This document shows positions 7,914 through 16,727 of a stretch of DNA of 64,000 nucleotides, in pieces. The translations under genes and the position numbers were made by a program. A model generated the notes under the pieces. That model was not told the DNA's origin, ran no database searches, and was given only the letters and a program-made list of their open reading frames with translations. Within the stretch, counting starts at the first letter, position 1, and each line of letters starts with the position of its first letter. Source of the stretch: Marinococcus luteus_A (GTDB lineage: Bacteria > Bacillota > Bacilli > Bacillales > Marinococcaceae); the NCBI RefSeq assembly GCF_034497705.1, contig NZ_JAXRUV010000001.1:434001-498000 (forward strand), given 5' to 3'.

Positions 7914-8918
7914 TTACTGATTTAACGCCTGCTCGAGGCTTTCAATATTATCCTGCATTAACGATACATAGGTGGCTTCGTTTTCAATGTCTTCCTCCGT
8001 CACGGTCGAGAGGTTGTGCAGGTAGGCGACATCCGCGCCAATTTCGTCCTGCACGGTTTCGGCCGTTTTGGACGGGATGTTTTGCTCGAGGAGGACCGTG
8101 TGAATATCATTTTCTTCCGCCGTAGCCACAATGTCGTTAATTTCCTGGACGGACGGCTCGTCCTGGGCATTGATGCCGCTGACCGGTATTTGTTCGATGC
8201 CGTACCGCTCCTCCCAGTAGCCGTAGGCTGCATGGGACACGATAAACTGGTTGCTATCACTGGTTTCAGCGACGTCTGTGAATCCCTGGTCAATGTCTTC
8301 AAGATCGGACGCAAGTGCCTCATAGTTTTCCTCAAACGTTTCCTGCTGCTCCGGCATTTGCTCGACTAACTCGTTTTTAATACTTTCAGCAGCCTCCTGG
8401 GCACGTACCGGATCAAGCCATACGTGCGGGTCACTGCCGCTGTGACTGTGATCGTGGCCCTCGTCGCCATGGTCATGGCCCTCTTCCTCATGGCTGTGAT
8501 CATGCTCATCGGACGCTTCCAACAGGTCCATGTTATTTGTGAGCTCCAGCACCTTCACATTTTCACCGTCTACAGTACTTTTCGCTTCATCAGCGAAGCC
8601 TTCCATTCCGCTTCCGGTCATAATAAACATATCACCTTCGGCAATGTCTGTTAGTGTCTGGGGCGTCGGATCAAAGGAATGGGCATTGGAGCCGGGAGGG
8701 ACGACGTTTTCCACATTCACGTAGTCGCCTCCGATTTGTTTCGTAAAATCCTCCCAGGCAAACAGGGTAGTATAGACGTCCAGCTTGTCGTTTTCACTTG
8801 GCGGATTGTCATTACTATCGCCGGAGGTGTTTTGCTGGTTATCGTCACTGGTGCTGCAAGCCTGGAGCAGGAGAGCTCCGGCAACGATGGAGGCACCTAA
8901 AGCAGCTTGTTTTTTCAT
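7914..8918 (-). CDS. znuA: Zinc ABC transporter substrate-binding lipoprotein (ZnuA/AdcA type)
   Basis: Surface lipoprotein that captures Zn(II) for an ABC importer. ATG 8918 (RBS GAAAGGAA) starts a lipoprotein signal with lipobox LQAC, lipid Cys at residue 21. The cluster A-I fold shows a zinc-ligand region, a His/Asp/Glu-rich flexible loop (DHSHEEEGHDHGDEGHDHSH) followed by DPHVWLDP, and the later His in VSHAAYGYW. The protein is very acidic, as in halophile secreted proteins. It lies 43 bases behind zinT and is very probably co-transcribed from the Zur-box promoter upstream of zinT. Permease and ATPase genes are not in the window. Symbol by family, not orthology. Confidence 0.9.
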   Translation of the reverse strand: MKKQAALGASIVAGALLLQACSTSDDNQQNTSGDSNDNPPSENDKLDVYTTLFAWEDFTKQIGGDYVNVENVVPPGSNAHSFDPTPQTLTDIAEGDMFIMTGSGMEGFADEAKSTVDGENVKVLELTNNMDLLEASDEHDHSHEEEGHDHGDEGHDHSHSGSDPHVWLDPVRAQEAAESIKNELVEQMPEQQETFEENYEALASDLEDIDQGFTDVAETSDSNQFIVSHAAYGYWEERYGIEQIPVSGINAQDEPSVQEINDIVATAEENDIHTVLLEQNIPSKTAETVQDEIGADVAYLHNLSTVTEEDIENEATYVSLMQDNIESLEQALNQ

Positions 8919-8961
8919 AGTATTCGTTCCTTTCATAAGTAGCATGCTGGTTGGGGAATGA

Positions 8962-9801
8962 TTAATGCGAGATCATTTCATGCGTAATTTCTTCACCGTC
9001 CATGTCTGACGGATAATAGGTAGGCCAGTTGTCTACCTCCTCGAGCAGTTCATCGCTGTCATCGCCCCAGTAGAGGTGATAATGGCCGGCATCGGTCGGA
9101 TTGATGCTGTGATCGCTGAACTGGATGTACTGTGGCATGCCACCGTCGCCTTCATCAAGTTCGAAGATGTACCGGACCCCGCGGTTGCCCGCTTCATACT
9201 CTAAAATTTCATGGCCGCCCGAAACGTATTCACCACTCATTTCTTCGCCGTCCTTTACAAAGGTAACGGTACCATCGTCTTCAATAGCAATTTCACTCAC
9301 GTCGGTCTGATAGCCTTCCTCGTAGTAGTCCTTATATTCTTCCTCCGACATTTCTTCGTCTTCTTCCGCCTTATGGGCAAATACTTCATCCAGGGTGCCG
9401 TTCTCCAAATACGGGTAAACGGACTGCCAGTCGCCTTCCCAGTCGGATAAGGGCCGTTCCTCTACCTCGTCATTGTAAAAAAAGCCATCATAAATGCGCT
9501 CGTATTCAGCGTCATGGCCATGGCTGTGGCTTTCTTCCTCATCGTGGCTGTGGTCGTGGCTGTCACTTTCTTCGTCATGCCTGTGGTCATGCTCATGATC
9601 CTCGCTGTCTCCACTGCCTGCGTCCTCATCGTCACTCTGTTCATTGCTTTGTGATGCTTCGTCCGAGTTCTCCTGATTCTGCTCCTCGGACTCCGAAGCA
9701 TTTTCACTTGCTGAGCCTTTCTCCGAGGCGTTGCCGCATCCTGTCACGATCATTGCGATGACGGTCAGGGCGCTTAACCCTTTTAATGGAAATTTTTGCA
9801 T
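8962..9801 (-). CDS. zinT: ZinT-domain zinc-binding lipoprotein
   Basis: Acidic extracytoplasmic protein of 279 residues with a lipobox (VTGC, lipid Cys22). A long Ser/Glu/Asp/His-rich linker holds several HDH/HSH runs, and a C-terminal ZinT (YodA) domain spans about residues 113-279. Typical ZinT elements are visible: WEGDWQSVYPYL, the His-rich INPTDAGHYHLYWGDD and NWPTYYPSD. In streptococcal AdcA the ZnuA and ZinT domains are one polypeptide; here they are two consecutive genes, consistent with ZinT passing zinc to ZnuA. RBS AAGGAGAGG precedes ATG 9801, and a Zur box lies 20 bases upstream. Confidence 0.9.
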   Translation of the reverse strand: MQKFPLKGLSALTVIAMIVTGCGNASEKGSASENASESEEQNQENSDEASQSNEQSDDEDAGSGDSEDHEHDHRHDEESDSHDHSHDEEESHSHGHDAEYERIYDGFFYNDEVEERPLSDWEGDWQSVYPYLENGTLDEVFAHKAEEDEEMSEEEYKDYYEEGYQTDVSEIAIEDDGTVTFVKDGEEMSGEYVSGGHEILEYEAGNRGVRYIFELDEGDGGMPQYIQFSDHSINPTDAGHYHLYWGDDSDELLEEVDNWPTYYPSDMDGEEITHEMISH

Positions 9802-9820
9802 AAATACCTCTCCTTAAAGT

Positions 9821-9841
9821 AAATCGTAGTCATTACGATTT
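9821..9841 (-). promoter_or_regulatory. Zur box upstream of zinT-znuA
   Basis: The 21-bp near-palindrome has the core TCGTAGTCATTACGA flanked by AAA and TTT. It is the same design as the site at 12281-12301 and matches the Bacillus Zur consensus TCGTAAT-N-ATTACGA. Zur with zinc bound would repress this operon. Confidence 0.9.
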
Positions 9842-9862
9842 ATTAATTAAAAAATATACAGT

Positions 9863-11035
9863 CTATATAAATGCGTTCCGGGTTTCCTGCTGAATGCAGG
9901 AGGCAGCCATACGGGCTCCGGAAATGTTCCGGGCTGTGGGGCCAATCGCAAAATCGGCAAGTGGTCCGCTTACGTAGAGTCCTTCCGCCCATGCGAGCGA
10001 ATGTGCAGCAAGCGCCGGATAACCGCAGGGGGTGAGCGGCAGCCCATATGAATCGATAAGCCGGGCGAGAAGGGGACTATGGACCGGATGGTATTGATCG
10101 CCGGTGGCACAAAGAATGGCTCGGGCTTTCCAGGTTGTTTTTTCTCCGTGAATCAGCCAGGCTGCCGGCCCGGGGGTGACGTTTTGCACAGCTTCTTGCT
10201 TCACGTGAAGGTGTCCAAGATTTTGCTCCCGCCGAATCTGCCGGTACAGATTTTTCGTAATCGATCCCGGCCGGCGTGCCCGGCTAATGACGTTTTTTCG
10301 TTCGGAAAAAGTTAAAGCCCGCTTGCATGTCTGTTTATATTTGCCGCCCATCCATTCGGGGGCAGAATCGTATTCCCATACGCGGAGCGGGTGGCGAATA
10401 GCGAGAGTAGCCTGGCTCGGATAACGGTGTCCGAGCTCGAGAGCAGCCTGTACGCCGCTCATGCCACCGCCGATAATGGTGACAGGCGGAGCAACAGGGG
10501 TTAACTCCTGCTTTTGGTGAAGATGATAAGCACGTTGATCACCATTCGAAGGAAGCCATGACGGGAGCGAACAGTGCTCTTTCGTTCCCGTCGCGAGCAC
10601 GACTCGCCTCGTGAAGATCGCTCCCTGATCGGTTTCGATTCGCCATCCATCCGTACAGCGGTCGATGTGAAAAGCAGAGGCCTGTTGAAAACAGAACGTG
10701 AGATTCATTTCTTCCACTACTTTCTCGCAATGCCGGCGAAAGACAGAGACTGAGGGCTTTTTGCTCGTATCGGAAAAATGGCTCAAATCATAATCATTAC
10801 GTTTTGCGAAGCGAAATAAATCACTGGCCTCAGGATGCAGGTGGTGAACACCGGGCGAGCGCAAATATTTCATGCCTACCCGTGCGGTCAGCCTGTCCCA
10901 GGCCGCAAGCGGCGTGGCTTCTGAATCAATCAGCAACAGTCTGTTGTCACGTGTCAACGAAGGATCGGCATATGCCAGATGGGCGGCCGTCGTACATCCG
11001 TGGATACCGGCACCGATAATGACCCATTCAAGCAT
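9863..11035 (-). CDS. FAD/NAD(P)-binding flavoprotein coupled to the COG0523 GTPase
   Basis: A 390-residue two-nucleotide-domain flavoprotein. The FAD-binding GAGIHGC motif is at residues 8-14 and a second dinucleotide motif IIGGGMSG near residue 190. An ATG (residues CATG, around 340) and a late DFAIGPTARN segment resemble FAD-dependent N-hydroxylases and NAD(P)-binding FAD oxidoreductases. ATG 11035 has GGGAGTGA 8 bases before it and overlaps the end of the preceding GTPase by 8 bases, indicating translational coupling. The pair shares a Zur-box promoter, so the enzyme is expected to be made under zinc starvation. The substrate is unknown; a role in metallophore synthesis or flavin-linked zinc sparing is only inference. 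Confidence 0.8.
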   Translation of the reverse strand: MLEWVIIGAGIHGCTTAAHLAYADPSLTRDNRLLLIDSEATPLAAWDRLTARVGMKYLRSPGVHHLHPEASDLFRFAKRNDYDLSHFSDTSKKPSVSVFRRHCEKVVEEMNLTFCFQQASAFHIDRCTDGWRIETDQGAIFTRRVVLATGTKEHCSLPSWLPSNGDQRAYHLHQKQELTPVAPPVTIIGGGMSGVQAALELGHRYPSQATLAIRHPLRVWEYDSAPEWMGGKYKQTCKRALTFSERKNVISRARRPGSITKNLYRQIRREQNLGHLHVKQEAVQNVTPGPAAWLIHGEKTTWKARAILCATGDQYHPVHSPLLARLIDSYGLPLTPCGYPALAAHSLAWAEGLYVSGPLADFAIGPTARNISGARMAASCIQQETRNAFI

Positions 11036-12254
11036 GAGGATGTTCACTCCCAGCATGTTCTTCATCGTGCAGAGAAACGAGCCAGGGGAAAGGATCATAA
11101 AAGGTGCTTGCGTCCAGCTGCTGTTCCTCTTTCGTTAACAAACACTCGGACAGCTCCCGGGTTATCTTCTGCCGATCCAGGTGCTGGCCGATAACCACCA
11201 GTTCGGTGCCCTTGTCACCGACGCCCGGATCCCAGTTGGCCTCGAGATCCGGCTGCTCCTTAAGTACGCGCTGCTGCTCGCCGGCAGGGAGGGAGGCTAC
11301 CCAGTACGACACCGGCTCGAGCTGGATGGACGTGCCGGCCTGCGAAAGTAAAAGCGCTGTATCATTCCGGGTGACGCACCAGATAATGCCTTTGGCCCGT
11401 ATCACATGTTGGGGAAAGGCTTCCAAATATTCCAGCAGCCGTTCGGAATGAAAAGGGATCCGGCTCTGGAAAACGAAGGAAGAGATATGATATTCCTCCG
11501 TTTCCGGCTCATGCTCCTTTTCGAGTTCCTGCAGCCAGCCCGGGGCCTGAAGAGCTTCATCAAATGAAAATGCCCCTGTCCCGAGCACCATGGAGGGCTC
11601 GACGCGGCCATACGCCGTTTCAATGATGGCTGCTTTCGGCTGAAGCGCCCGCAGCACACCTGTTAAATGCTGGATCTGCTCCCGGGAGAGCAAGTCTGTT
11701 TTGTTTAAAACCAATACATCGCAAAATTCGATCTGCTCAATCAGCAGGTCAGCAATTTCGCGCTCATCATCGTCTCCCGCGCTCTGCTTGCGCTCCTGCA
11801 GCGTCTCACCCGAAGTATAATCGGCCCAAAAGCGGGCGGCATCGACCATGGTGACCATCGTGTCGAGCCGGCAGCTGCCGGTAAGGTCGATCCCCGACGC
11901 CTCATCCTGATATGTAAACGTCTGGGCGACAGGAATAGGCTCGCTGATGCCGGTGGATTCGATCAAAATATAATCCACGCCCACGCGTTCCGCAATCCGG
12001 TGAACCTCCTGAAGCAGGTCATCCCGAAGCGTGCAACAGATGCAGCCGTTCGACATTTCCACCAGGTTTTCTTCTGTGCGCGAAAGAGAGCTGCCTCGTT
12101 CAATCAGACCAGCATCGATATTAATTTCGCTCATATCGTTGACGATTACGGCTACTTTCCAATCCGACTGTTCGTGAAGCAGGTGATTCAACAGGGTCGT
12201 TTTGCCTGAGCCCAAATAGCCGCTCAGAACAGTAACCGGGATGGGTGAAGACAT
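11028..12254 (-). CDS. zagA: COG0523 zinc metallochaperone GTPase (ZagA/YciC type)
   Basis: A 408-residue CobW/COG0523 G3E GTPase made under zinc limitation to deliver Zn to essential enzymes. Walker A GYLGSGKTT is at residues 12-20, the metal-binding CxCC motif CICC at 71-74, switch region IIESTGISEP-like sequence around 97-106, NKTD near 183, and a C-terminal CobW_C domain. The last residues are His-rich (HDEEHAGSEHPH), a typical metal-binding tail. RBS AAGGAGGAG stands before ATG 12254 and a Zur box 26 bases upstream. B. subtilis ZagA is the named model; the assignment rests on motif and regulation. Confidence 0.92.
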   Translation of the reverse strand: MSSPIPVTVLSGYLGSGKTTLLNHLLHEQSDWKVAVIVNDMSEINIDAGLIERGSSLSRTEENLVEMSNGCICCTLRDDLLQEVHRIAERVGVDYILIESTGISEPIPVAQTFTYQDEASGIDLTGSCRLDTMVTMVDAARFWADYTSGETLQERKQSAGDDDEREIADLLIEQIEFCDVLVLNKTDLLSREQIQHLTGVLRALQPKAAIIETAYGRVEPSMVLGTGAFSFDEALQAPGWLQELEKEHEPETEEYHISSFVFQSRIPFHSERLLEYLEAFPQHVIRAKGIIWCVTRNDTALLLSQAGTSIQLEPVSYWVASLPAGEQQRVLKEQPDLEANWDPGVGDKGTELVVIGQHLDRQKITRELSECLLTKEEQQLDASTFYDPFPWLVSLHDEEHAGSEHPHA

Positions 12255-12280
12255 AGCTGACTCCTCCTTATTTGGAACAT

Positions 12281-12301
12281 AAATCGTAATTGTTACGATT
12301 T
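12281..12301 (-). promoter_or_regulatory. Zur box upstream of zagA
   Basis: Core TCGTAATTGTTACGA flanked by AAA and TTT, closely matching the Bacillus Zur consensus. It lies 26-46 bases upstream of the GTPase start. Confidence 0.92.
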
Positions 12302-12385
12302 GTACGCTTCAATTACTTTATAAAATATTTTTCATACTGTCAACGGCTGTTTATGCATTTTTTACAGAAGACTACCAGGGCAAAA

Positions 12386-12413
12386 AGAAAAAACCCCTGT
12401 ACAAAAGGGGTTT
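12386..12413 (-). terminator. Terminator of the UspA gene
   Basis: On the minus strand AAACCCC / GGGGTTT forms a stem around a 9-base loop and is followed by TTTTTTCTTTTT. It lies 45 bases after the stop codon of the Usp gene. Confidence 0.85.
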
Positions 12414-12458
12414 ACCAAGGCGGTTTCAGGATCAAATTTTTAGTGAATAGAGAGTTCA

Positions 12459-13361
12459 TCATTCTGGATAATGCTGATTCCGCACGACTAAAACATCACA
12501 GGAAGCCCGGCGGACGGTGCTTTCAGACACGCTGCCGAGGATAAACCGCTGCGTGCGTCCCATACCTGAAGCCCCGACGACAATCAGGTCCGCCTGATAT
12601 TTCCCGGCAGCATCTCTGGGAATCACTGTTTTCGGTGTCCCGTGTTCGACGGAGTAGTGCACGGATTGGAGACCGTGGTTTTCTGCGTCGCTTAACACCT
12701 GATATTCCTGCAGCAGTTCATCGGCCCGCGTTTTATACTCGCTGATGATATCTTTGGTATAGGGCTCAAGCGATGAGAGGGACTGGGTATTCAGCACATA
12801 AATGACCTGCATTTGGCTCTGGTGTTCCTGTGCCATATGCAATCCGGCATAAAAGGCATTTTTAGACACGTCGGAGCCGTCGACGGCAATTAAGACCGAA
12901 CGGTATACCGCGGAAGTATCGCTGTTTTTTACGATCCATACATCACAGGAAGCACGCCGGACGATGCCGGCGGACACGCTGCCGAACCGCTTTTTTTCAG
13001 AGCTGCCGGCACCCGAGCCGCCGGAGATGATGAGGTCCGGCTGAAACGACTTTGCAATGTCCCCGGCGATGACCGTTTTGGGTATGCCTTCTTTTATAAA
13101 GATACGCACATTTTCAATCCCTGCGTTTTCGGCTGTTTCCTTCCCCTCGGTGATGATCGCACTTCCATGCTTATTAAGGGCATGAAGCATTAAATCCGGG
13201 TACTGCTTCCGCAGTTCTTTGATGCTGTGGTAGTCGACGATATGACAGAGGGCGAGCGCGCTGCCATAGGCGAGGGCAGTCTCAATGCCTTTGGCGAGGC
13301 CAGCTTTCGATTCCTCCGAGCCGTCAAGAGCGACAAGTATTCGCTGGTAAGGGAGGGGCAT
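12459..13361 (-). CDS. Tandem universal stress protein (two UspA domains)
   Basis: Cytoplasmic ATP-binding stress protein of 300 residues with two UspA domains, about 1-145 and 152-298. Both end in the nucleotide-binding motif G-x2-G-x9-G-S/T: GGSGAGSSEKKRFGSVS in the first and GASGMGRTQRFILGSVS in the second. Each is followed by VRRASCDVxxVxN. ATG 13361 is chosen because AAAGGAAG precedes it and the family begins with a strand such as YQRILVALDGS; the longer ORF upstream is not protein-like. It lies in a run of minus-strand stress-type genes and has its own terminator. Confidence 0.92.
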   Translation of the reverse strand: MPLPYQRILVALDGSEESKAGLAKGIETALAYGSALALCHIVDYHSIKELRKQYPDLMLHALNKHGSAIITEGKETAENAGIENVRIFIKEGIPKTVIAGDIAKSFQPDLIISGGSGAGSSEKKRFGSVSAGIVRRASCDVWIVKNSDTSAVYRSVLIAVDGSDVSKNAFYAGLHMAQEHQSQMQVIYVLNTQSLSSLEPYTKDIISEYKTRADELLQEYQVLSDAENHGLQSVHYSVEHGTPKTVIPRDAAGKYQADLIVVGASGMGRTQRFILGSVSESTVRRASCDVLVVRNQHYPE

Positions 13362-13413
13362 AAGGCTTCTTCCTTTCTTGCATCCATCATTTGTGAATTG
13401 GTGGAAAGGCTGC

Positions 13414-13641
13414 TTATTTTCCGTTCCTGTCGGCACACATTTTGCGAAAGGTAGTGTAAAGAATGTAAATGAAGGAGGTGAGGGCAGTGCTCTGTATAAA
13501 ACAAAGCCTGGAGCGGAGGGGCCGTGCGTAAACAATACCGGTCCAGAGACCGATCGCAAACAGACATATTTTTAACACGCCAAAATCCAAAACAGAATAC
13601 GTGCGGGCGGCATTATGCACACGTTCGATCAGCTGTTTCAT
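13414..13641 (-). CDS. Small membrane-associated protein, 75 residues
   Basis: The protein starts with an amphipathic segment (MKQLIERVHNAARTYS), continues with LDFGVLKICLFAIGLWTGIVY, a membrane helix, and a second hydrophobic stretch before a basic tail. RBS GGGGGAG lies 4-5 bases before ATG 13641. The beginning is typical of small conserved Bacillaceae membrane proteins of unknown function. It precedes the Usp gene by 52 bases in the same direction, so joint transcription is likely. Confidence 0.55.
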   Translation of the reverse strand: MKQLIERVHNAARTYSVLDFGVLKICLFAIGLWTGIVYARPLRSRLCFIQSTALTSFIYILYTTFRKMCADRNGK

Positions 13642-13689
13642 TATTCTCCCCCTTTTTCAAAGTGTAGAGAAGCATTGACGCTGGTTAAA

Positions 13690-14013
13690 TCACATGAGAG
13701 GAAAATCCTCCGAGGCGAGATAGTACGTAATCAATTTTTCATCCGCCGAGTATGACGGACAGGAGGAAAGGGCCACGGCTTCAATAGCCACCACGCGCAT
13801 CACCAGCTGCCGGAAGCGAATTTCCTCTCCCAATTCGAAGCTGACCTCTGTGTAATGCTCGAGAAAAAGCTCCTCCTGCAATTCAAGGGCGCTGCCTATA
13901 AACCACAGTTTATTCGGCTGTTCTGCATTTTCTGCAAGATAGACGAACCGGACGAGCGAGTACCGTTCTGCCTGAAAAGGCTCAGGCGGATGTTTTTGTT
14001 CCGAGAGATTCAT
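13690..14013 (-). CDS. Hypothetical soluble protein, 107 residues
   Basis: An acidic protein without membrane segments. Alternating hydrophobic residues in the middle (RYSLVRFVYLAEN, KLWFIGSALELQ) suggest a small beta-sheet domain. RBS GGAAGGAG precedes ATG 14013 by about 9 bases. It lies 48 bases upstream of the small membrane gene in the same direction and probably opens this minus-strand group. I do not recognise a family. Confidence 0.5.
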   Translation of the reverse strand: MNLSEQKHPPEPFQAERYSLVRFVYLAENAEQPNKLWFIGSALELQEELFLEHYTEVSFELGEEIRFRQLVMRVVAIEAVALSSCPSYSADEKLITYYLASEDFPLM

Positions 14014-14404
14014 GCGAAGTACTCCTTCCGGGGGTTGATTAGCGGCTTAAACGAGCCAGGGTAAAAAATCATATAGGTTATGTAAAAAGCAGTAGTAAGT
14101 GCCAGGGTCTTAATACCTTTGTAATTACCAGTATACACTGAAAATAGGGAATTGCATCGTTAAAAAGTCCTTCAGCAATTACTCACGACTAAATGCACAG
14201 ATAAAATAATTACTTTACCAAAGTTATGCTTTAATGCAAAGGTGAATTTTATCCAGCGACTGCCCGTGGCAAAAGAAATAATAAGAAGTTATGACACCGG
14301 AGGCGTCTAATAAAGACTGGGTTTCGTGTAAAAATAATGACTGTATAATACAGTTGAGTATCCTTGCGTTAAAGTGAAAGATTGAAATGGAAAGGGGGAA
14401 GAGG
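14014..14404. other. Intergenic region without gene
   Basis: About 390 bases between divergent genes, AT-rich, with no ORF of convincing composition on either strand. It presumably holds the promoters of the 14013 (minus) and 14405 (plus) genes, but I find no site close enough to consensus to name. Confidence 0.4.
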
Positions 14405-14818
14405 ATGCCGCCTGAAGCATCATTCAGTTTAAAAATACTGATTCTGGCTGTAGTTGTAACGATTGCAGTCATTGGAGCGATTGAATGGCTGAGCCGGAAA
14501 TGGTACATCAAGCGAAATGGCGGCCTGAGAAAAAATAAGTACGCGAACAGGATGCACGTTGTCATCAGATACATCTTCTCCGCTTTATTTTTGGCAGGAA
14601 CCCTCCTGGTAAATGTCTTTCAGGAGTTTTTTGAGCCTTCCATTTTTATCATCTTATTATTGTTTTATGCCATTTATACTGGGATAAGCGTACGTATGTG
14701 GAAGCGGGAAAGCGATAATCCCAATGATTACCGGTACGAGTGGTTCGTGCACGGAGGGACACTGGCCGTCGCAGCCATTGGTCTTACTGTGGTCCTGCTG
14801 ATATTGGAGTACGTGTAA
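14405..14818 (+). CDS. Membrane protein, intact paralogue of the frameshifted 2868 gene
   Basis: A 137-residue protein with four membrane segments (about residues 7-27, 50-70, 75-92 and 115-136). The motif RKWYIKRNGGLRKNK follows the first helix and NDYRYEWFVHGG precedes the last. AAAGGGGGAAG lies 6 bases before ATG 14405, favouring it over ATG 14387. The same two motifs and order occur in the gene at 2868-3271, so this is a paralogous pair in one 12-kb stretch. Function is unknown; family members appear restricted to bacilli as far as I can recall. Confidence 0.65.
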   Translation: MPPEASFSLKILILAVVVTIAVIGAIEWLSRKWYIKRNGGLRKNKYANRMHVVIRYIFSALFLAGTLLVNVFQEFFEPSIFIILLLFYAIYTGISVRMWKRESDNPNDYRYEWFVHGGTLAVAAIGLTVVLLILEYV

Positions 14819-14913
14819 AAACGAAGCGCGAAAAAAAGAAAGCCCGGCCATGATAAAATCCGCCAGAGCTTTCATAGGCTGAATGGGGCTTTCTTGAATA
14901 TAGTAGTCTCTTT

Positions 14914-16359
14914 TTAAAGCAAAGGAGCCAGCAGCCGTGAGAAATTTTCCTTCATCCGGACCGCCGCCGAGCGTTTCTGGTATTCGTCCCAGGTTAATTC
15001 CCGGCAGACGGCCTGATCGGATTCAAATACGGATTTCATCTTGTGGGCAGTCGGCTGGTCATACATAAATGCATTTAGCTCAAAATTAATGCGAAGGCTC
15101 CGGATATCCATATTTGCCGTGCCAAGCGTACTCACATGGTCATCAATGACCATCGTTTTGGCATGTAGAAAGCCATCTTCATACATGTAGACAGAAGCTC
15201 CCTCCCGAAGCAGTTCGCCGACAAAAAACGAGGTCGCCCAGTAGACAAACAGGTGATCCGGTTTGTTTGGAATCATGATCCGCACGTCCCGGCCGCTTAA
15301 TACCGCAATCCGAAGGCTTTCCAGCAGGCTGAGATCGGGTATGAAATAGGGGGTCTGAATGTAAATGTAGTCATCAGCCTCCTGAATCATTTTTAAAAAG
15401 CCGCCTTTAATCTGACTCCGGGGCATATCGGGACCGCTCTGAACGAGCTGCATGGCAACGCCGTTTTCCTGACGGATTTTGGGAAGCGTGGTATCTGCAG
15501 AAAGAGAGGAGGAGGGGCCGCCCTTATTCCAGTCAGAGATGAAATAGTCCTGCAGCAAATAAACGGAACCTCCTCGCAGCCGTAAATGGGAGTCCCGCCA
15601 GTAACCGAATTTTTTCGTTTTTTTCACGTACTGTCTGCCTATATTGAACCCGCCCATATACCCAGTAGTCTGGTCGATAATTACGAGCTTCCGGTGATTC
15701 CGGTGATTGAGAGAAGCTTTAAATAGGGCGGAACGCAGCGGGAAAAAGGGCTCGGCCCAGCCACCCGCCTGTCTTAATGGCTCAAGCAGCTGCTTCGTTA
15801 ATTTGATGGACCCTAAGCCGTCATATAATAAAAATACGTCCAGCCCTTCATCAGCTTTTTTTGTCAGCAGCTCGATGAGCGGGCGTCCAATCTCGTCCGG
15901 GGCGATGCTGTAGTATTGAATATACACAGAATGGCGGGCTGCCTGTATATCTTCGTATAATTGATCAAATTTTGCTTTTCCATCGGTAATCAGCTCAACC
16001 TGATTGTCTTCAGTCAGCGGAGAATAGTTGGCATGCAGAAGCATATGGACCAGCTCCTGCTTTTGTCTGCTGCCCTGGCTGTGCTGGAATAATTGCCCTT
16101 GACTGAGAGAATTCTGCTGCATATCCATTAAAAGCTGAGTGCGCGGGGCATCTGCCGAATTCCAGCGCTCGCTTTTTAATTCCCGTCCAAATAACAGATA
16201 CAGCATGAGCCCTGCCAGTGGAAGAGTAAGCATGACTAATATCCAGGCCCAGGTAGCCGTTGCACTTTTTCGGCCACGCAAAATAATCAGCAGTACACAC
16301 CCAATATTAAACAGTAGAATAATGTAGCCGACCGATTCCCACCATTCTAAGTTTGTCAT
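14914..16359 (-). CDS. cls: Cardiolipin synthase (phospholipase D family)
   Basis: A 481-residue membrane enzyme that condenses two phosphatidylglycerols to cardiolipin and glycerol. Two N-terminal membrane helices (about 9-28 and 37-57) are followed by two phospholipase D domains. The HKD motifs are HRKLVIID with catalytic His222 and Lys224, and HAKTMVID with His399 and Lys401, each followed by the usual Gly/Asn-rich segment (GGFNIG, GTANMD). Length is standard for the ClsA/YwnE group. Cardiolipin enrichment is a known osmotic and salt response, in keeping with the surrounding stress genes. Confidence 0.95.
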   Translation of the reverse strand: MTNLEWWESVGYIILLFNIGCVLLIILRGRKSATATWAWILVMLTLPLAGLMLYLLFGRELKSERWNSADAPRTQLLMDMQQNSLSQGQLFQHSQGSRQKQELVHMLLHANYSPLTEDNQVELITDGKAKFDQLYEDIQAARHSVYIQYYSIAPDEIGRPLIELLTKKADEGLDVFLLYDGLGSIKLTKQLLEPLRQAGGWAEPFFPLRSALFKASLNHRNHRKLVIIDQTTGYMGGFNIGRQYVKKTKKFGYWRDSHLRLRGGSVYLLQDYFISDWNKGGPSSSLSADTTLPKIRQENGVAMQLVQSGPDMPRSQIKGGFLKMIQEADDYIYIQTPYFIPDLSLLESLRIAVLSGRDVRIMIPNKPDHLFVYWATSFFVGELLREGASVYMYEDGFLHAKTMVIDDHVSTLGTANMDIRSLRINFELNAFMYDQPTAHKMKSVFESDQAVCRELTWDEYQKRSAAVRMKENFSRLLAPLL

Positions 16360-16388
16360 CAGTGGTCATTGTCCCCTTTGGCTTTGTT

Positions 16389-16727
16389 TTAAGACTCCTG
16401 TTCCTCTGTGCCGTAATGCCGGTCGTATTCTCTGCCGTAATGCCGGCGGGCATGGAATTCATGAACGAGCCGGATTGTTGGACGGATAAGAAACTGAAAG
16501 CTCGCTACGACGAAAAGCGTTACCCCAAGAACGCGCCAGGGACCTTCAAAATAAAAGCAGATACTGCCGATAAAAAACCATAGCCCTAATAAAAAATCAT
16601 TGATGGTATAAAGCGTGTGATAAACCTTTTTGAAAAAGGGAGTATGGCTCTGCATCCGGTTTTCAATATAAGCATCCCTGGAGGAGTTCCCCTGATTATT
16701 ACGTTTATCAGCTACTCTGGCATTCAT
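16389..16727 (-). CDS. Membrane protein, probably YrhK-like domain
   Basis: A 112-residue protein with a charged N-terminus (about 30 residues), then YHTLYTINDFLLGLWFFIG, two membrane helices and the segment FQFLIRPTIRLVHEF. The TINDFLLGLWFFIGSICFY pattern resembles the YrhK domain of small membrane proteins; this is from memory and only moderately certain. ATG 16727 has AAAGGAGG 7 bases before it and is preferred to the GTG at 16748. It is 29 bases upstream of cls in the same direction and probably its operon partner. Confidence 0.65.
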   Translation of the reverse strand: MNARVADKRNNQGNSSRDAYIENRMQSHTPFFKKVYHTLYTINDFLLGLWFFIGSICFYFEGPWRVLGVTLFVVASFQFLIRPTIRLVHEFHARRHYGREYDRHYGTEEQES

